From: Actinomyces sp. HPA0247
GTDB lineage: Bacteria > Actinomycetota > Actinomycetes > Actinomycetales > Actinomycetaceae
DNA: 64,000 nucleotides
Reading direction: 5' to 3'
NCBI GenBank assembly: GCA_000411415.1
Contig: KE150450.1
Span: 756,932-820,931 of the forward strand
The translations under genes were made by a program, and so were the position numbers. This document shows, in pieces, positions 7,348 to 16,006 of this stretch. A model generated the notes under the pieces. That model was not told the origin of the DNA and made no database searches. It saw nothing but the letters and a program-made list of their open reading frames with translations. Every line of letters starts with the position of its first letter. Within the stretch, counting starts at the first letter, position 1.

Positions 7348-9896
7348 CGGCCCACCAGGGCGAAGGTGCCCGCCCAGACGCTCGCGGCCAGCGCGATCGC
7401 GGGCACGGCGATGGCGACAACCATGAGGACGGCATCGGCGGCGCGCATACGCGACACGCGCGCCCACGTGCGCGTGCCTGCCGCGCCAAAGCCCCTTGCC
7501 TCCATGGTGGTGGCCAGCTTGCCGGAGCGACGCAGCGCAAACACGAGCAGCGAGAAGGAGCCTCGCAGGAAGGAACGGATACGCGAGGCGTCGCCCACTC
7601 CTCGGGCGCGCCGCGCACGCTCGAGAGCCTTCCAGTCGGCCGCCATCAGCGACGTCATGCGCGCACCCGCGAGCGCGGCGAGGACCGGGCGGGCAGGCAG
7701 GTGCAGGATCTGCGCGAGGCCGTCGCCCATGTCGGTCGGATCGATGCGGTCGAGCAGGGCGATCGCAGGCATGACAATCGCGCACATGCGCAGGCCGATG
7801 CCCAGCGCCAGCCACATCGAGTGGTCCGAGATCGCGGCGGGACCGAGCTGCCAGTAGACGTGTCCACCCGGGCTTGCGTAGAGCAGCATGGACAGCGCGC
7901 CCAGCGGCGCGGCCACGAGCAGCGGCGTGGCCTTGAGGAAGAAGCTGCGCGCGGACACGCCCGACAGGGGCATGAGCGCGAGCTCGAGGGCGAGGGCCAC
8001 GCCCGCGCTCACCGGGTCGATCGTGATCAGCAGGGGCGTGGTGGCGACCAGGAGGGCGAGCACGCGGGCGACCGGGTTCGTGCGGGCGAGGAGGCCACGC
8101 CGGGGCGCTCGGGCGGAGGTGGGCGCACACATCCGTGCGGCACCCGCAGTCGCCGTACTGGCAGGCACCTCGCCCGCAGGCGCGTCAGCACCCGTCGCAT
8201 CGCCGATTATCGTCGCGTCCGCGCTATCGCCAGATTCCGACCCGACACTCGTGTGGGACGCGCAACCAGAGTAGGCCTCGTCACGTGGGGAGGCGAGCGC
8301 GGACTCGGCGGAATCGCGCGACTCTCCCCCGCCTCGGATCCCAACCAACCCCAGGTCGACGACGCGCTGGCCCATCGCGGCCACGAACGCGGGGTCGTGC
8401 GTGATCGAGACCAGGGTGACGCCGCGCGCGAGGGCGGCGCGCAGCAGGCGCACGAGGCCCAGCCACGTGCCGCGATCCTGGCCGAAGGTCGGCTCGTCGA
8501 GGATCAGCAGTTCGGGGGCGCTGATGAGCGCGGTCGCCACCGACAGGCGGCGCTTCTCGCCGCCCGACAGCGTCATGGGGTTAGCGCGCGCAAGCTTAGT
8601 GAGGCCCAGCGCCTCGAGGTGCTCGTCGACGAGGGGGGCGATTTCCTCGTCGGTCATGCCGGCGGCGCGCGGGCCGATCGCGAGCTCCTCGGCGACGGTG
8701 GAGGCCAGGAACTGGTATTCGGGCTCCTGGAAGACCATCGACATGCGGCCGAGCAGCTGCTTGCTGGACCACTCGTGCGGGTCACCTGCCGTGCCGTCGG
8801 ATGTTTGAACCTCGACCGTGCCTTCCAGGGGCGGCAGGAGGCCCGCCAGCGTCAGCGCGAAGGTTGATTTTCCAGCACCGTTAGCGCCAACGATGCAGGT
8901 GGAGACGCCGCGCTCGATCGTCAGGTCGATGCCGGATCGCACGGGGGCGGCCTTGTCGTAGCCGATCGTCAGGTCGGCGACGCGGGCGATCGGGGCGGCG
9001 GTTCGCGCGCCGTTTTCCGCGTCGTCTTGCGCGCCTTCGAACGAGGCCGGGGCGGCCTCGGGGGCGGGGCCGACCTCGGCTGCGACGTCGTCGCCGGGCA
9101 GCCAGATGCCTCGCTCGCGCAGGGTGGCGGCCTGCTGCTCGAGGACCTCTCTCAGCGGGCCGTCGGCCGCGATCGTGCCGTCCGCGACCACGATGACGCG
9201 ATCCACGAGGGACGCCCACACGTCAACGCGGTGCTCGACGACGACCATGGTCGCACCCGTGCGCTCCACGACGGCCTCGACGGCGCCGCGCACCTCGGCG
9301 ACGCCGCTCGGGTCCAGGTTCGCGGTGGGTTCATCCAAGAGCAGCAGCCCCGGGCCCATCGCCAGAATCGACGCGAGCGCCAGGCGCTGCTTCTGCCCGC
9401 CCGACAGCTCCGTCGTCGAATGATCGAGGGGGACGCTCAGGCCCACGGCCGCGAGCGAGTTCTCCACGCGAGGCCAGATCTCCTCGCGAGGAACCCCCAG
9501 GTTTTCCGTGCCGAAGGCCACGTCGTCACCCACGCGGGCGAGGACCACCTGGGCCTCGGGATCCTGCATGAGCAGGCCCACGCGTCCCCTGGCCTCGGCC
9601 GGGGCGACGCCGTCCACGGTGAGCGTGCCGGTGGCCTCGCCCTCCTCGGCACCGCCCAGCAGGCCGGCCAAGCCGCCCATGAGCGTCGACTTGCCCGACC
9701 CGGACGGGCCCAACACGAGCACGCGCTCGCCCGGCGCGATATCGAGATCAACGCCCGACAGCGCAGCGTTCTTGCGCCCGGCGTGACGCCATCCCCAGTC
9801 GCGCGCGCACACGCGCGCGCCCGCCCCCTCACCCAGCGGCACCTGGCCGTCCGGGCAGGAAACGGGGCTCGAGGAGGCGGAGTGGGCCTCGTCCAT
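7344..9896 (-). CDS. fused ECF transporter: two ATPase domains plus T component (YkoD-YkoC fusion)
   Basis: About 850 residues holding three modules. ATPase 1 has Walker A GPSGSGKST, signature ELSGGQKQR and Walker B LLLLDEPTANLDP. ATPase 2 has GANGAGKST, signature TLSGGEKRR and LLILDEPTFGQD. A ~100-residue low-complexity linker then leads to an EcfT-type membrane domain with five or so helices and the coupling-helix signatures ARMTSLMAADWKALERARRARG and the ...MEARGFG motif. This is the energising half of the Yko (hydroxymethylpyrimidine/thiamine) ECF importer with normally separate genes joined. The start is uncertain: ATG 9896 is used here; GTG 9920 or GTG 9956 would overlap the end of ykoE. 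Confidence 0.88.
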   Translation of the reverse strand: MDEAHSASSSPVSCPDGQVPLGEGAGARVCARDWGWRHAGRKNAALSGVDLDIAPGERVLVLGPSGSGKSTLMGGLAGLLGGAEEGEATGTLTVDGVAPAEARGRVGLLMQDPEAQVVLARVGDDVAFGTENLGVPREEIWPRVENSLAAVGLSVPLDHSTTELSGGQKQRLALASILAMGPGLLLLDEPTANLDPSGVAEVRGAVEAVVERTGATMVVVEHRVDVWASLVDRVIVVADGTIAADGPLREVLEQQAATLRERGIWLPGDDVAAEVGPAPEAAPASFEGAQDDAENGARTAAPIARVADLTIGYDKAAPVRSGIDLTIERGVSTCIVGANGAGKSTFALTLAGLLPPLEGTVEVQTSDGTAGDPHEWSSKQLLGRMSMVFQEPEYQFLASTVAEELAIGPRAAGMTDEEIAPLVDEHLEALGLTKLARANPMTLSGGEKRRLSVATALISAPELLILDEPTFGQDRGTWLGLVRLLRAALARGVTLVSITHDPAFVAAMGQRVVDLGLVGIRGGGESRDSAESALASPRDEAYSGCASHTSVGSESGDSADATIIGDATGADAPAGEVPASTATAGAARMCAPTSARAPRRGLLARTNPVARVLALLVATTPLLITIDPVSAGVALALELALMPLSGVSARSFFLKATPLLVAAPLGALSMLLYASPGGHVYWQLGPAAISDHSMWLALGIGLRMCAIVMPAIALLDRIDPTDMGDGLAQILHLPARPVLAALAGARMTSLMAADWKALERARRARGVGDASRIRSFLRGSFSLLVFALRRSGKLATTMEARGFGAAGTRTWARVSRMRAADAVLMVVAIAVPAIALAASVWAGTFALVGR

Positions 9897-9906
9897 GGAT
9901 CGGGAA

Positions 9907-10506
9907 TCAGACAAGCTCACGCGCTCCGCGTCCCGAGGCGAAACGGTCGAGGGCACCCGTCTTCGCGAGCGCGTTCGTCAGCGCCCACGCGAGCAGGCCC
10001 GCCAGGACGACCCCCGAGAGCGCGCCACACACTAGGTAGATCGCGTTGTAGAGCACGCCCTTCTCGAGGTGACCGGCGATGAAAAGCTCCAGGACCCACT
10101 CGAAGGCGAAGGACACGGCGCCCGCAGCGGAGACGATCACCGCGTTGAAGCGACGGTAGGCGACCAGAGCGAAGACGACCTCGGCACCGATGCCCTGCGC
10201 GAGGCCCGAGTAAATGGTCTCGACGGCCCACTGGGAACCCAGGGCCATGGAGACGGTCGCGGCCATCAGCTCAACAAAGAACGCGGCGCCGGGCTTGCGG
10301 ATGACGTAGCCGCCGAGCGTGCCGCCCAGCAGCCAGACACCCGTCACCAGGCCACCCAGGCCGGGGGCAACGGCCTTCAGGACCTCGTAGCCCGCACCGC
10401 CCACCTGGTTCCAAACGACGAAAATGAGGCCGCATGCGACGCCCAGGACGGCGGCGGTGACGATGTCAATGACCCTCCAGCGGAGGGATGGAGAAGTGGA
10501 TGCCAT
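9907..10506 (-). CDS. ykoE: YkoE-type ECF transporter S component (thiamine precursor binding)
   Basis: 199 residues with six hydrophobic segments (VIDIVTAAVLGVACGLIFVVW first). The sequence pattern NQVGGAGYEVLKAVAPGLGGLVTGVWLLGGTLGGYVIRKPGAAFF matches the YkoE substrate-specific subunit, which binds thiamine or hydroxymethylpyrimidine and docks on the T component. ATG 10506 has GAAGGGAG upstream. The gene lies directly behind a TPP riboswitch and directly before the fused ATPase/T-component gene, which together support a thiamine-precursor importer. Confidence 0.9.
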   Translation of the reverse strand: MASTSPSLRWRVIDIVTAAVLGVACGLIFVVWNQVGGAGYEVLKAVAPGLGGLVTGVWLLGGTLGGYVIRKPGAAFFVELMAATVSMALGSQWAVETIYSGLAQGIGAEVVFALVAYRRFNAVIVSAAGAVSFAFEWVLELFIAGHLEKGVLYNAIYLVCGALSGVVLAGLLAWALTNALAKTGALDRFASGRGARELV

Positions 10507-10544
10507 GCGAAAATACTCCCTTCGTGTTGCACGGCGGCCACGAG

Positions 10545-10632
10545 GGAAGAGCCTTCCTACGCCGGTATGATCCGGATCAGGTTCTACGGTCGGGGGTGGT
10601 CCCCTCTCAGCTCGCGTCGAGCTCCCGTGGCA
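10545..10632 (-). ncRNA. TPP riboswitch (thi box)
   Basis: The minus strand carries the diagnostic blocks in order: GAGCTGAGAGGGG, then GTAGAACCTGATCCGGATCA, then ATACCGGCGTAGGAAGG. These correspond to the pyrimidine-sensing CUGAGA loop and the pyrophosphate-sensing CCUGAUC...ACCGGCG arm of the TPP aptamer. A short GGAAG-GCT-CTTCC hairpin follows, with the ykoE ribosome site about 30 bases later. Expected effect: shut-off of the operon when thiamine pyrophosphate is plentiful. Confidence 0.93.
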
Positions 10633-10666
10633 CTCTGGTGAGCATAGTCACTTAGTATTCGTCGCG

Positions 10667-12136
10667 CTACTCATGCAGGTGAGGGCCCTGATGGGGACCC
10701 TCGCCCGTTCCGCCGTCACCGAGCACACCGCGCGACGCCCGGCGCAGCAGGAAGTGACGGTTCGCGAATGCCGCGGCCACAATGAACACGATCCAAATCA
10801 GGGAGTAGACGAGGCCGGGGCGGGTGTCGTCCCACATCGCCAGAATGACGCCCATGCACCCCATGAACGCCAGGACGATCCAGGCGCTCACCGCGCCGCC
10901 GGGGGCCTTGAAAGCCGAGGCCTCGTGCAGCTCCGGGTGCTTGTGGAGGTACACCAGGTAGGACACAACGATGACCACCCACACGCCCATGAACAGCGTC
11001 GCCGACACCGAGGTCACCAGCGTAAACGCTGCGGAAATCGAGCCACCCATGCCCATGATGACGATGCCCGACAGCAGGCACACGCACGACAGGAACAGGG
11101 CGTTGAGGGGCACGTGGTGGCTGGAGAGGCGGGCAAAGATGCCGGGTGCCTGCTCCTGACGCGCCAGGCCGTAGAGCATGCGCGAGGTCGAGTAGATGCC
11201 GGAGTTCGCGCTGGAGGCGGCCGAGGAGAGGACCACGAGGTTGACGATCGTGGCCGCGGCGCCCAGGCCGGTCAGCGAGAACATCGTGACGAAGGGTGAT
11301 TTCTCGGGGCTCACCTGATCCCACGGGGTCACCATCATGATGGCCGCGAGCGCCGCCACGTAGAAGAGCATGATGCGCACGGGGATGGAGTTGACGGCCT
11401 TCGGGAGGGTGTTGTCCGGGTCGTCGGTCTCGGCGACGGTCGTACCCACCATCTCGATGCCGATGAACGCGAAGAGGGCGATCTGGAAGCCGCCGAGGAA
11501 GCCGGTGAATCCGGTCGGGAAAAAGCCGCCGTGGCTCCACAGGTTCGAGACCGCGGCCGCGGTTCCCTCGGTATCGACGGTGCCCATGGCGACCATGGCG
11601 AAACCGACGACGACCAGCGCAATGATCGCGACGATCTTAATGAGGGCGAACCAGAATTCCGTCTCGCCGAAGGCCTTGACCGTCATCGCATTCAGGGCGA
11701 AAAGCAGCAGGGTCGTCGCGCCGATCGGGATCCACGCGGGCAAGTCCGGCCACCAGAAGTGGGTGTAGCCGGTAATCGCGATCATGTCGGCGACGCCGGT
11801 GACCACCCAGCACGCCCAGTACGTCCACCCGGTCACGAAGCCAGCCCACGGGCCGATCAGGTCGCGCGCAATATCCGCGAAGGTCGCGTACTTATGGTTC
11901 GAGAGCAGCAGCTCACCCAGGGTGCGCATGAACAGGAAGAGCACCGCGCCGATGATCATGTAGACGAGCAGGATCGAGGGGCCGGCGACCGAGATCGTCT
12001 TACCCGAGCCCATGAACAGGCCCGTACCGATCGCGCCACCAATGGCAATCAGCTGAATGTGGCGGTTTTTCAGCGTGCGCTGAAGCTTTTCGCCGCCCTG
12101 CTGATGGTCGCCGTGTTCGACTTTCTCACTGGTCAT
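10667..12136 (-). CDS. amino-acid permease, CycA-like (AAT/APC family)
   Basis: 489 residues and about 12 hydrophobic helices. The N-terminus RTLKNRHIQLIAIGGAIGTG plus LFMGSGKTISVAGPSILLVY is the consensus helix 1 of the amino-acid transporter family; GFQIALFAFIGIEMVGTTVAETDDPDNTLPKAV matches helix 6 and its loop. Overall pattern is closest to D-serine/D-alanine/glycine transporters. ATG 12136 has GGAAGGAA upstream. His-rich tail (HQGPHLHE) of unknown meaning. Probably monocistronic: the divergent DUF2218 gene begins 164 bases upstream, and the riboswitch of the next operon lies downstream. Confidence 0.88.
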   Translation of the reverse strand: MTSEKVEHGDHQQGGEKLQRTLKNRHIQLIAIGGAIGTGLFMGSGKTISVAGPSILLVYMIIGAVLFLFMRTLGELLLSNHKYATFADIARDLIGPWAGFVTGWTYWACWVVTGVADMIAITGYTHFWWPDLPAWIPIGATTLLLFALNAMTVKAFGETEFWFALIKIVAIIALVVVGFAMVAMGTVDTEGTAAAVSNLWSHGGFFPTGFTGFLGGFQIALFAFIGIEMVGTTVAETDDPDNTLPKAVNSIPVRIMLFYVAALAAIMMVTPWDQVSPEKSPFVTMFSLTGLGAAATIVNLVVLSSAASSANSGIYSTSRMLYGLARQEQAPGIFARLSSHHVPLNALFLSCVCLLSGIVIMGMGGSISAAFTLVTSVSATLFMGVWVVIVVSYLVYLHKHPELHEASAFKAPGGAVSAWIVLAFMGCMGVILAMWDDTRPGLVYSLIWIVFIVAAAFANRHFLLRRASRGVLGDGGTGEGPHQGPHLHE

Positions 12137-12286
12137 CGTTGTTCCTTCCGCCTGCTCCCGCCCCACCTGGGACGTTTTGCGCGGTCTTTGCACGCTCTCG
12201 CGAAGCGCTTGACTCTCCAACGCTACCGCACGGGCACGCTCATGACCGAATCTAGATCCCCACATGGCAGAAGGGGCGCATTCAAG

Positions 12287-12305
12287 TTAGGTTTGCCTTA
12301 TGACG
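12287..12305 (+). promoter_or_regulatory. candidate DtxR/IdeR-type iron box overlapping a start codon
   Basis: TTAGGTTTGCCTTATGACG matches the 19-bp DtxR/IdeR consensus TTAGGTTAGSCTAACCTAA at 12 of its first 14 positions; the right half is degenerate. It overlaps the ATG at 12300, so repressor binding would block both promoter clearance and initiation. No ribosome site is visible, so the transcript may be leaderless. Confidence 0.5.
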
Positions 12306-12863
12306 CAGACTTCGACGCCTTCGACGGGCCACACCGAGGTGCCCGCAGGCGCCCACTCCCCCGCTTCCTCCCTTGGCACCCCCGACGCCTCAACCCCGGC
12401 CTCGACGCACGCCACACCCGACCCGTCGACCGCCCCGGCCTCGTACCCCCTGATCTCCGTGGCCACGATTCCGACCGAGCGGGCGGCGCGCTACGGCAAG
12501 CAGCTCGTGAGCCACATGGGCCACAAGATCACGGGCTTCTGGGACGAGGAGGCGAGCAGCGGCCACCTGCTGTTCGACCGCGAGGGCCCGGTCCTGGGGC
12601 GCTTCGACGTCGTCGCGTCGGCATCTGATCTGAGGCTTGAGCTGCGCACGGAGCCCGAGCGCGCCGATCGCCTCGAATTCATCGTCGGCATCCACCTGGC
12701 GCGCTTCGGCGCGCGCGACAGCCTCGCCGTCGTGTGGGAGCGCACCGACGGCAGCGACGGTTCGACGCAGGGCCCCCTCACCCCCGAAGAGGTTGAGGCG
12801 CGCGCCCGCGCCAAGAAGGCCGCCCGCGAGGCGGCGGAGCGTGAGGCGGGGCACGCGGAGTAG
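12300..12863 (+). CDS. DUF2218 domain protein
   Basis: 187 residues. After a ~45-residue Ser/Thr/Pro-rich N-terminus comes the DUF2218 domain: VATIPTERAARYGKQLVSHMGHK, then GRFDVVASASDLRLELRTE and a C-terminal helix rich in Ala, Arg and Glu. DUF2218 proteins in actinomycetes are often encoded beside iron and siderophore genes, which fits the iron-box-like sequence over the start codon. No membrane segment. The ATG at 12300 lacks a ribosome site; an internal start closer to the domain cannot be excluded. Biochemical role unknown. Confidence 0.75.
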   Translation: MTQTSTPSTGHTEVPAGAHSPASSLGTPDASTPASTHATPDPSTAPASYPLISVATIPTERAARYGKQLVSHMGHKITGFWDEEASSGHLLFDREGPVLGRFDVVASASDLRLELRTEPERADRLEFIVGIHLARFGARDSLAVVWERTDGSDGSTQGPLTPEEVEARARAKKAAREAAEREAGHAE

Positions 12864-13106
12864 GCCCGGCGCTCACGGCGGACTGACGGCGGCGGGCACG
12901 CGGCGAAATGGGCGCGACGAGGCACGCGGCATCCGGGGATGCAGCAGCGTCGCCGCACGCAGCATCCGCACACACAGCAGCGTCGGTGAGGCGTCCGCTA
13001 TCAATTCCGCACGTAATTCCCTGGTGACCACACCTTGCAGCACCCAAGCAACCTCCGCCGAAGCCCATACCCACTCCCAGCAAGCAAAGATTCAACCAGA
13101 ACGGGA

Positions 13107-13310
13107 AGATTCCACCTCATCGGGTAGATTCCACCCGATCAGAAAGGGTTGAATCTTGCCGATCGGGTGTCACACCACTGAGGAACAAGCTCCACCACGG
13201 TTCACGCATCAACTCCTACATCCGACACTGCACCCGTTACGGGACACTGCACCTCTTACGGGACGCTACACCCGATCAGAACGGGTGCACTGCCTACGTA
13301 TCGGGTGTAG
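13107..13310. repeat. cluster of inverted repeats sharing CACCCGATCAGAA
   Basis: The 12864-13583 gap holds no credible gene but has a run of related hairpins. One is 13126-13156 (AGATTCCACCC/GGGTTGAATCT, 10 of 11 pairs). The second is a perfect 11-bp pair CTACACCCGAT at 13266-13276 with ATCGGGTGTAG at 13300-13310, enclosing a smaller CACCCG/CGGGTG hairpin. Between them CTGCACC(C/T)(G/C)TTACGGGA occurs twice in tandem. CACCCGATCAGAA is shared by both hairpin groups. Confidence 0.7.
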
Positions 13311-13583
13311 CACCGACATTTACAAGCACAACCGCGGACCAAACCACCACGCACGCCAACTTCAGCGCAACGACAGCAGACCCAGCACAACAAAACGATC
13401 ACAGCGCCAGCACGCGTGGCAGACAATACCCCATGCCACGCCACTTCTCCGAACTACCCGATAGAGGGCTCAACTCCTTTCGAATCTAACGCCCCATCGG
13501 GCACAAGCGCAGACTCGGAAGCGCACCCCTGCTCACACGACCCCACACCATCAGGCAAGCAATACTGCAGATGCCAGCACCGA

Positions 13584-14264
13584 CTAATCCCAGTCCACAA
13601 CTGCCCGTAGTCGCGCACAGGAAACCACAGAAGATCGACTCTCCACGGCCGACCTAGACCTACCTGCAAGTAATGGACGAACCAACCGAAGCGTAGAAAG
13701 CTGCTCTCCATAATCATCCCGCTCTTTCACAGAATGATTCCAGAGCAATTCCAGTGGAGAATTCAAAAAAGAAATACATGCCATTGCAACAAGAACACCA
13801 ATTAAAGCTAGTGTAAAACGGTTAGCCACAGAATCCAGAGTTGAGAGGAAACCAAACATCGTCAAAATTATAGAAAATACGACTCCCGATAGACTGCGAA
13901 GAATTTTACCAAAAGGAACAAGTAGCTTCTGCATGAACATAAGACAAACTATCTCAATAGTCATCAACACCCCGAGCACAAGTATTCCCGCTGAAAAACC
14001 ATACCAACCTGTCGCACGAAAACTCGCATAGAAGAAATATGGAACAATGATCCATATTACCAGAATAATAATCCCCAAAGGTTTACGATCCGGCTTGAAA
14101 TCGACTGTTGAAGCTTTTTCACCGAGCCAGGTTTCATTTGCGCGCCAGATATCCAGCGGACTCTTTCCAGTCTTCTCCGAAATAGCGTGAATAGCCCGTT
14201 CACATTCAGTCATCGATCGCAGCTGATCAGGCTTAAGACACTCTTCTTGAGGGAGATCGGTCAT
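13584..14264 (-). CDS. orphan four-helix membrane protein
   Basis: 226 residues, family not recognised. A cytoplasmic N-terminal domain of ~85 residues (LPQEECLKPDQLRSMTECER...SPLDIWRANETWLGEKAS) is followed by four hydrophobic segments: LGIIILVIWIIVPYFFYASF, GFSAGILVLGVLMTIEIVCL, LSGVVFSIILTMFGFLSTL and FTLALIGVLVAMACISFL. The final ~35 residues are Arg/Ser-rich and out of character, which could mean a frameshift near 13690. The DNA is clearly more AT-rich than its neighbours, suggesting transfer. ATG 14264 has AAGGG 10 bases upstream; ATG 14273 and TTG 14306 are alternatives. Confidence 0.6.
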   Translation of the reverse strand: MTDLPQEECLKPDQLRSMTECERAIHAISEKTGKSPLDIWRANETWLGEKASTVDFKPDRKPLGIIILVIWIIVPYFFYASFRATGWYGFSAGILVLGVLMTIEIVCLMFMQKLLVPFGKILRSLSGVVFSIILTMFGFLSTLDSVANRFTLALIGVLVAMACISFLNSPLELLWNHSVKERDDYGEQLSTLRLVRPLLAGRSRSAVESRSSVVSCARLRAVVDWD

Positions 14265-14551
14265 CTTGTGCATGCCCTTCTGCTGGAACCTAGATTCATC
14301 ATGCAAACAGATCTATCACCTTTGACACACGCGCTGATGATACGACACGCTTATAGACACTCACACTTCCATAGCGCAAGGGTGAGATCACATATTGGCT
14401 AGATTAGAGTCATTACCACTTGCGCACACCTAGGCTACAGAGCTTTACAGACCTTACATGTAACGCTGCACTAACCCGCCGCAAGCAGCTCGAGCAGACA
14501 TGCCCAATGCGACGATGAGCTACTTACAACGCGCGCACCGCACCTACAACA

Positions 14552-14583
14552 AACCCCCGCAGCCGTGAGGCTGCGGGGGTTTG
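14552..14583. terminator. strong bidirectional hairpin terminator
   Basis: AACCCCCGCAGCC-GTGA-GGCTGCGGGGGTTTGTC: a near-perfect 13-bp stem with a GTGA loop and a T-run on each strand. It sits just beyond the stop of the SRPBCC gene at 14605. The remaining 14265-14551 shows nothing I can call. Confidence 0.88.
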
Positions 14584-14604
14584 TCATTCAGCTTGTTTCA
14601 GCGT

Positions 14605-15084
14605 TCAGCGGCCCTCGAGGTAGCTCTTCGCTGCGGCCAGGACCTGTTCCCACATGCCGATCGCATCTTCATACGCCTGGCGGGCCTCGGCCTCGTCGTC
14701 GGAGACCGACGCCAGACCCGACTCCTCCACGTGGATGGCGACGCCGCCGCGCTCCTCGGACAGGGAGACCTCGACGCGGGTCGCGTACTCGTCCGGCAGC
14801 TCGTCGTCGGCCAGCGGATACCAGCGGAAGGCGACGACATCCATCGGATCCTCGTCGGCCTTCTCGATCAGCCAGTCACCGGCGTCCGGGTCGCTCACAC
14901 GATAGATGCCGTCGTCCCCGAGGCTCACCTCGTGGTCACCCAGCGGGCCATCGTTGACCCACCAGCCCGGCTCGGACACGAGCGCCCATGCGGCCTCAAT
15001 GTCGCAGTCCACGACCACGTCGGTCTCGACGCGATCCAGGTCGTCCTCAACGTCGGCGTCAGAAGTCATGTCAAAGAAGCTCAT
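14605..15084 (-). CDS. SRPBCC (AHSA1/START-like) domain protein
   Basis: 159 residues of alpha/beta helix-grip type. The pattern VETDVVVDCDIEAAWALVSEPGWWVNDGPLG, an acidic middle, VVAFRWYPLAD and a long C-terminal helix (DAIGMWEQVLAAAKSYLEG) match the AHSA1 branch of the SRPBCC superfamily, which binds hydrophobic ligands or assists chaperones. No signal peptide. ATG 15084 is the first start and gives the expected family length. Ends next to a strong terminator, so likely a single-gene unit. Confidence 0.78.
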   Translation of the reverse strand: MSFFDMTSDADVEDDLDRVETDVVVDCDIEAAWALVSEPGWWVNDGPLGDHEVSLGDDGIYRVSDPDAGDWLIEKADEDPMDVVAFRWYPLADDELPDEYATRVEVSLSEERGGVAIHVEESGLASVSDDEAEARQAYEDAIGMWEQVLAAAKSYLEGR

Positions 15085-15255
15085 ACACCAACGGTACCGG
15101 CTCAGGCGCTCCCAGGCACGCGAATGGACACCCGAACGGGCGCCCGTTTGCGCACGTCGGCAAGCACCCCAGCAGACACGGGATCAGACCCACCCGCGCA
15201 CGTCAACAGGCGTGCACACATGCACGAGGCATCGGACCGCCGCGCTCTACACACA

Positions 15256-15306
15256 CGACGAGGCCGTGGCCAGCCCGCCGGACAGCGGGAGTGGGCCACG
15301 GCCTCG
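15256..15306. repeat. inverted pair of the ACGAGGCCGTGGCC motif forming a hairpin
   Basis: ACGAGGCCGTGGCC followed after about 23 bases by GGCCACGGCCTCGT. The pair lies directly after the DUF2249 stop at 15322 and may serve as its terminator on the minus strand. The arms are two copies of the dispersed motif described in the findings. Confidence 0.7.
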
Positions 15307-15321
15307 TTGAAGGGAGGGCGA

Positions 15322-15924
15322 TCAGCCGAGACGCGTGATGCGGTAGCGCCAATCCACGGGGCCGACCTCGAGGGTCTCCACGCGGTAGTGCTGCTCGGAG
15401 TCCTGCAGGTGCGCGAACAGCGGCTCGGGCTGGTGGGGCGCGCAGATCTGGATGTTCTCGCCGACGGGCAGGTTGTCGACCGCCGCGAAGAGGACCGCGT
15501 GGCGCACGACGCGGGGGATCGAGTGGATGACCAGCTCGTCCGCGCCGGGGCGATGGACCACACCGGCGCCGCCAGCGTGCTCCTTGCCGTGTCCGCCGCC
15601 GTGACCACCGCAGCCGCAGCCGCCCGCGGTGGAGGTCAGGGGCTCGGCAGCCATCTCGTGGGGGCGCTCGGCGGGGGCGTCGTGTCCGCCGCAGCCGCAA
15701 CCGGCGTGCTCGGCAGGGGCGGCCTGCTCGGCGGGAGCCTCGGGAGCCTCAGCGGCATGGCCGTGGCCGCCGCAGCCGCAGCCACCCTGCTCGGGGGCCT
15801 GCGCAGCGGGGGCCTGCTCGGCGCGCTCCTTCTTGCCTTCGCCACCGCAGCCGCAACCGCAGCCGCCGTCCGTGGACGGGACGGTGTTGGCGTCGACCAG
15901 CTTGAACATCTGACGGTCAGTCAT
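15322..15924 (-). CDS. DUF2249 protein with four Cys-Gly clusters
   Basis: 200 residues. The C-terminal ~75 residues are a DUF2249 domain (DELVIHSIPRVVRHAVLFAA, then VDNLPVGENIQICAPHQPEPL). The N-terminal 115 residues are a low-complexity linker holding four GCGCGG blocks (first GGCGCGCGG near residue 21, then about 48, 75 and 100), each followed by His or Glu, separated by Ala/Pro/Glu-rich spacers. These look like repeated metal-binding modules. ATG 15924 has AAGGA upstream. DUF2249 genes often accompany nitrite/NO metabolism genes, but none is visible here. Function unknown. Confidence 0.8.
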   Translation of the reverse strand: MTDRQMFKLVDANTVPSTDGGCGCGCGGEGKKERAEQAPAAQAPEQGGCGCGGHGHAAEAPEAPAEQAAPAEHAGCGCGGHDAPAERPHEMAAEPLTSTAGGCGCGGHGGGHGKEHAGGAGVVHRPGADELVIHSIPRVVRHAVLFAAVDNLPVGENIQICAPHQPEPLFAHLQDSEQHYRVETLEVGPVDWRYRITRLG

Positions 15925-16006
15925 GTCTTTTCCTTATCCTTCGGCCCGACGGGCCATTTCAGCGAACCTTACCCAGTGTAGGCATGCCTCAGCCGGCCGC
16001 GCGCGT

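Noticed and set aside
13156-13464. 102-codon open frame on the plus strand
   Set aside because: Runs through the hairpin cluster, has low-complexity Thr/His/Arg composition and no ribosome site or domain pattern.
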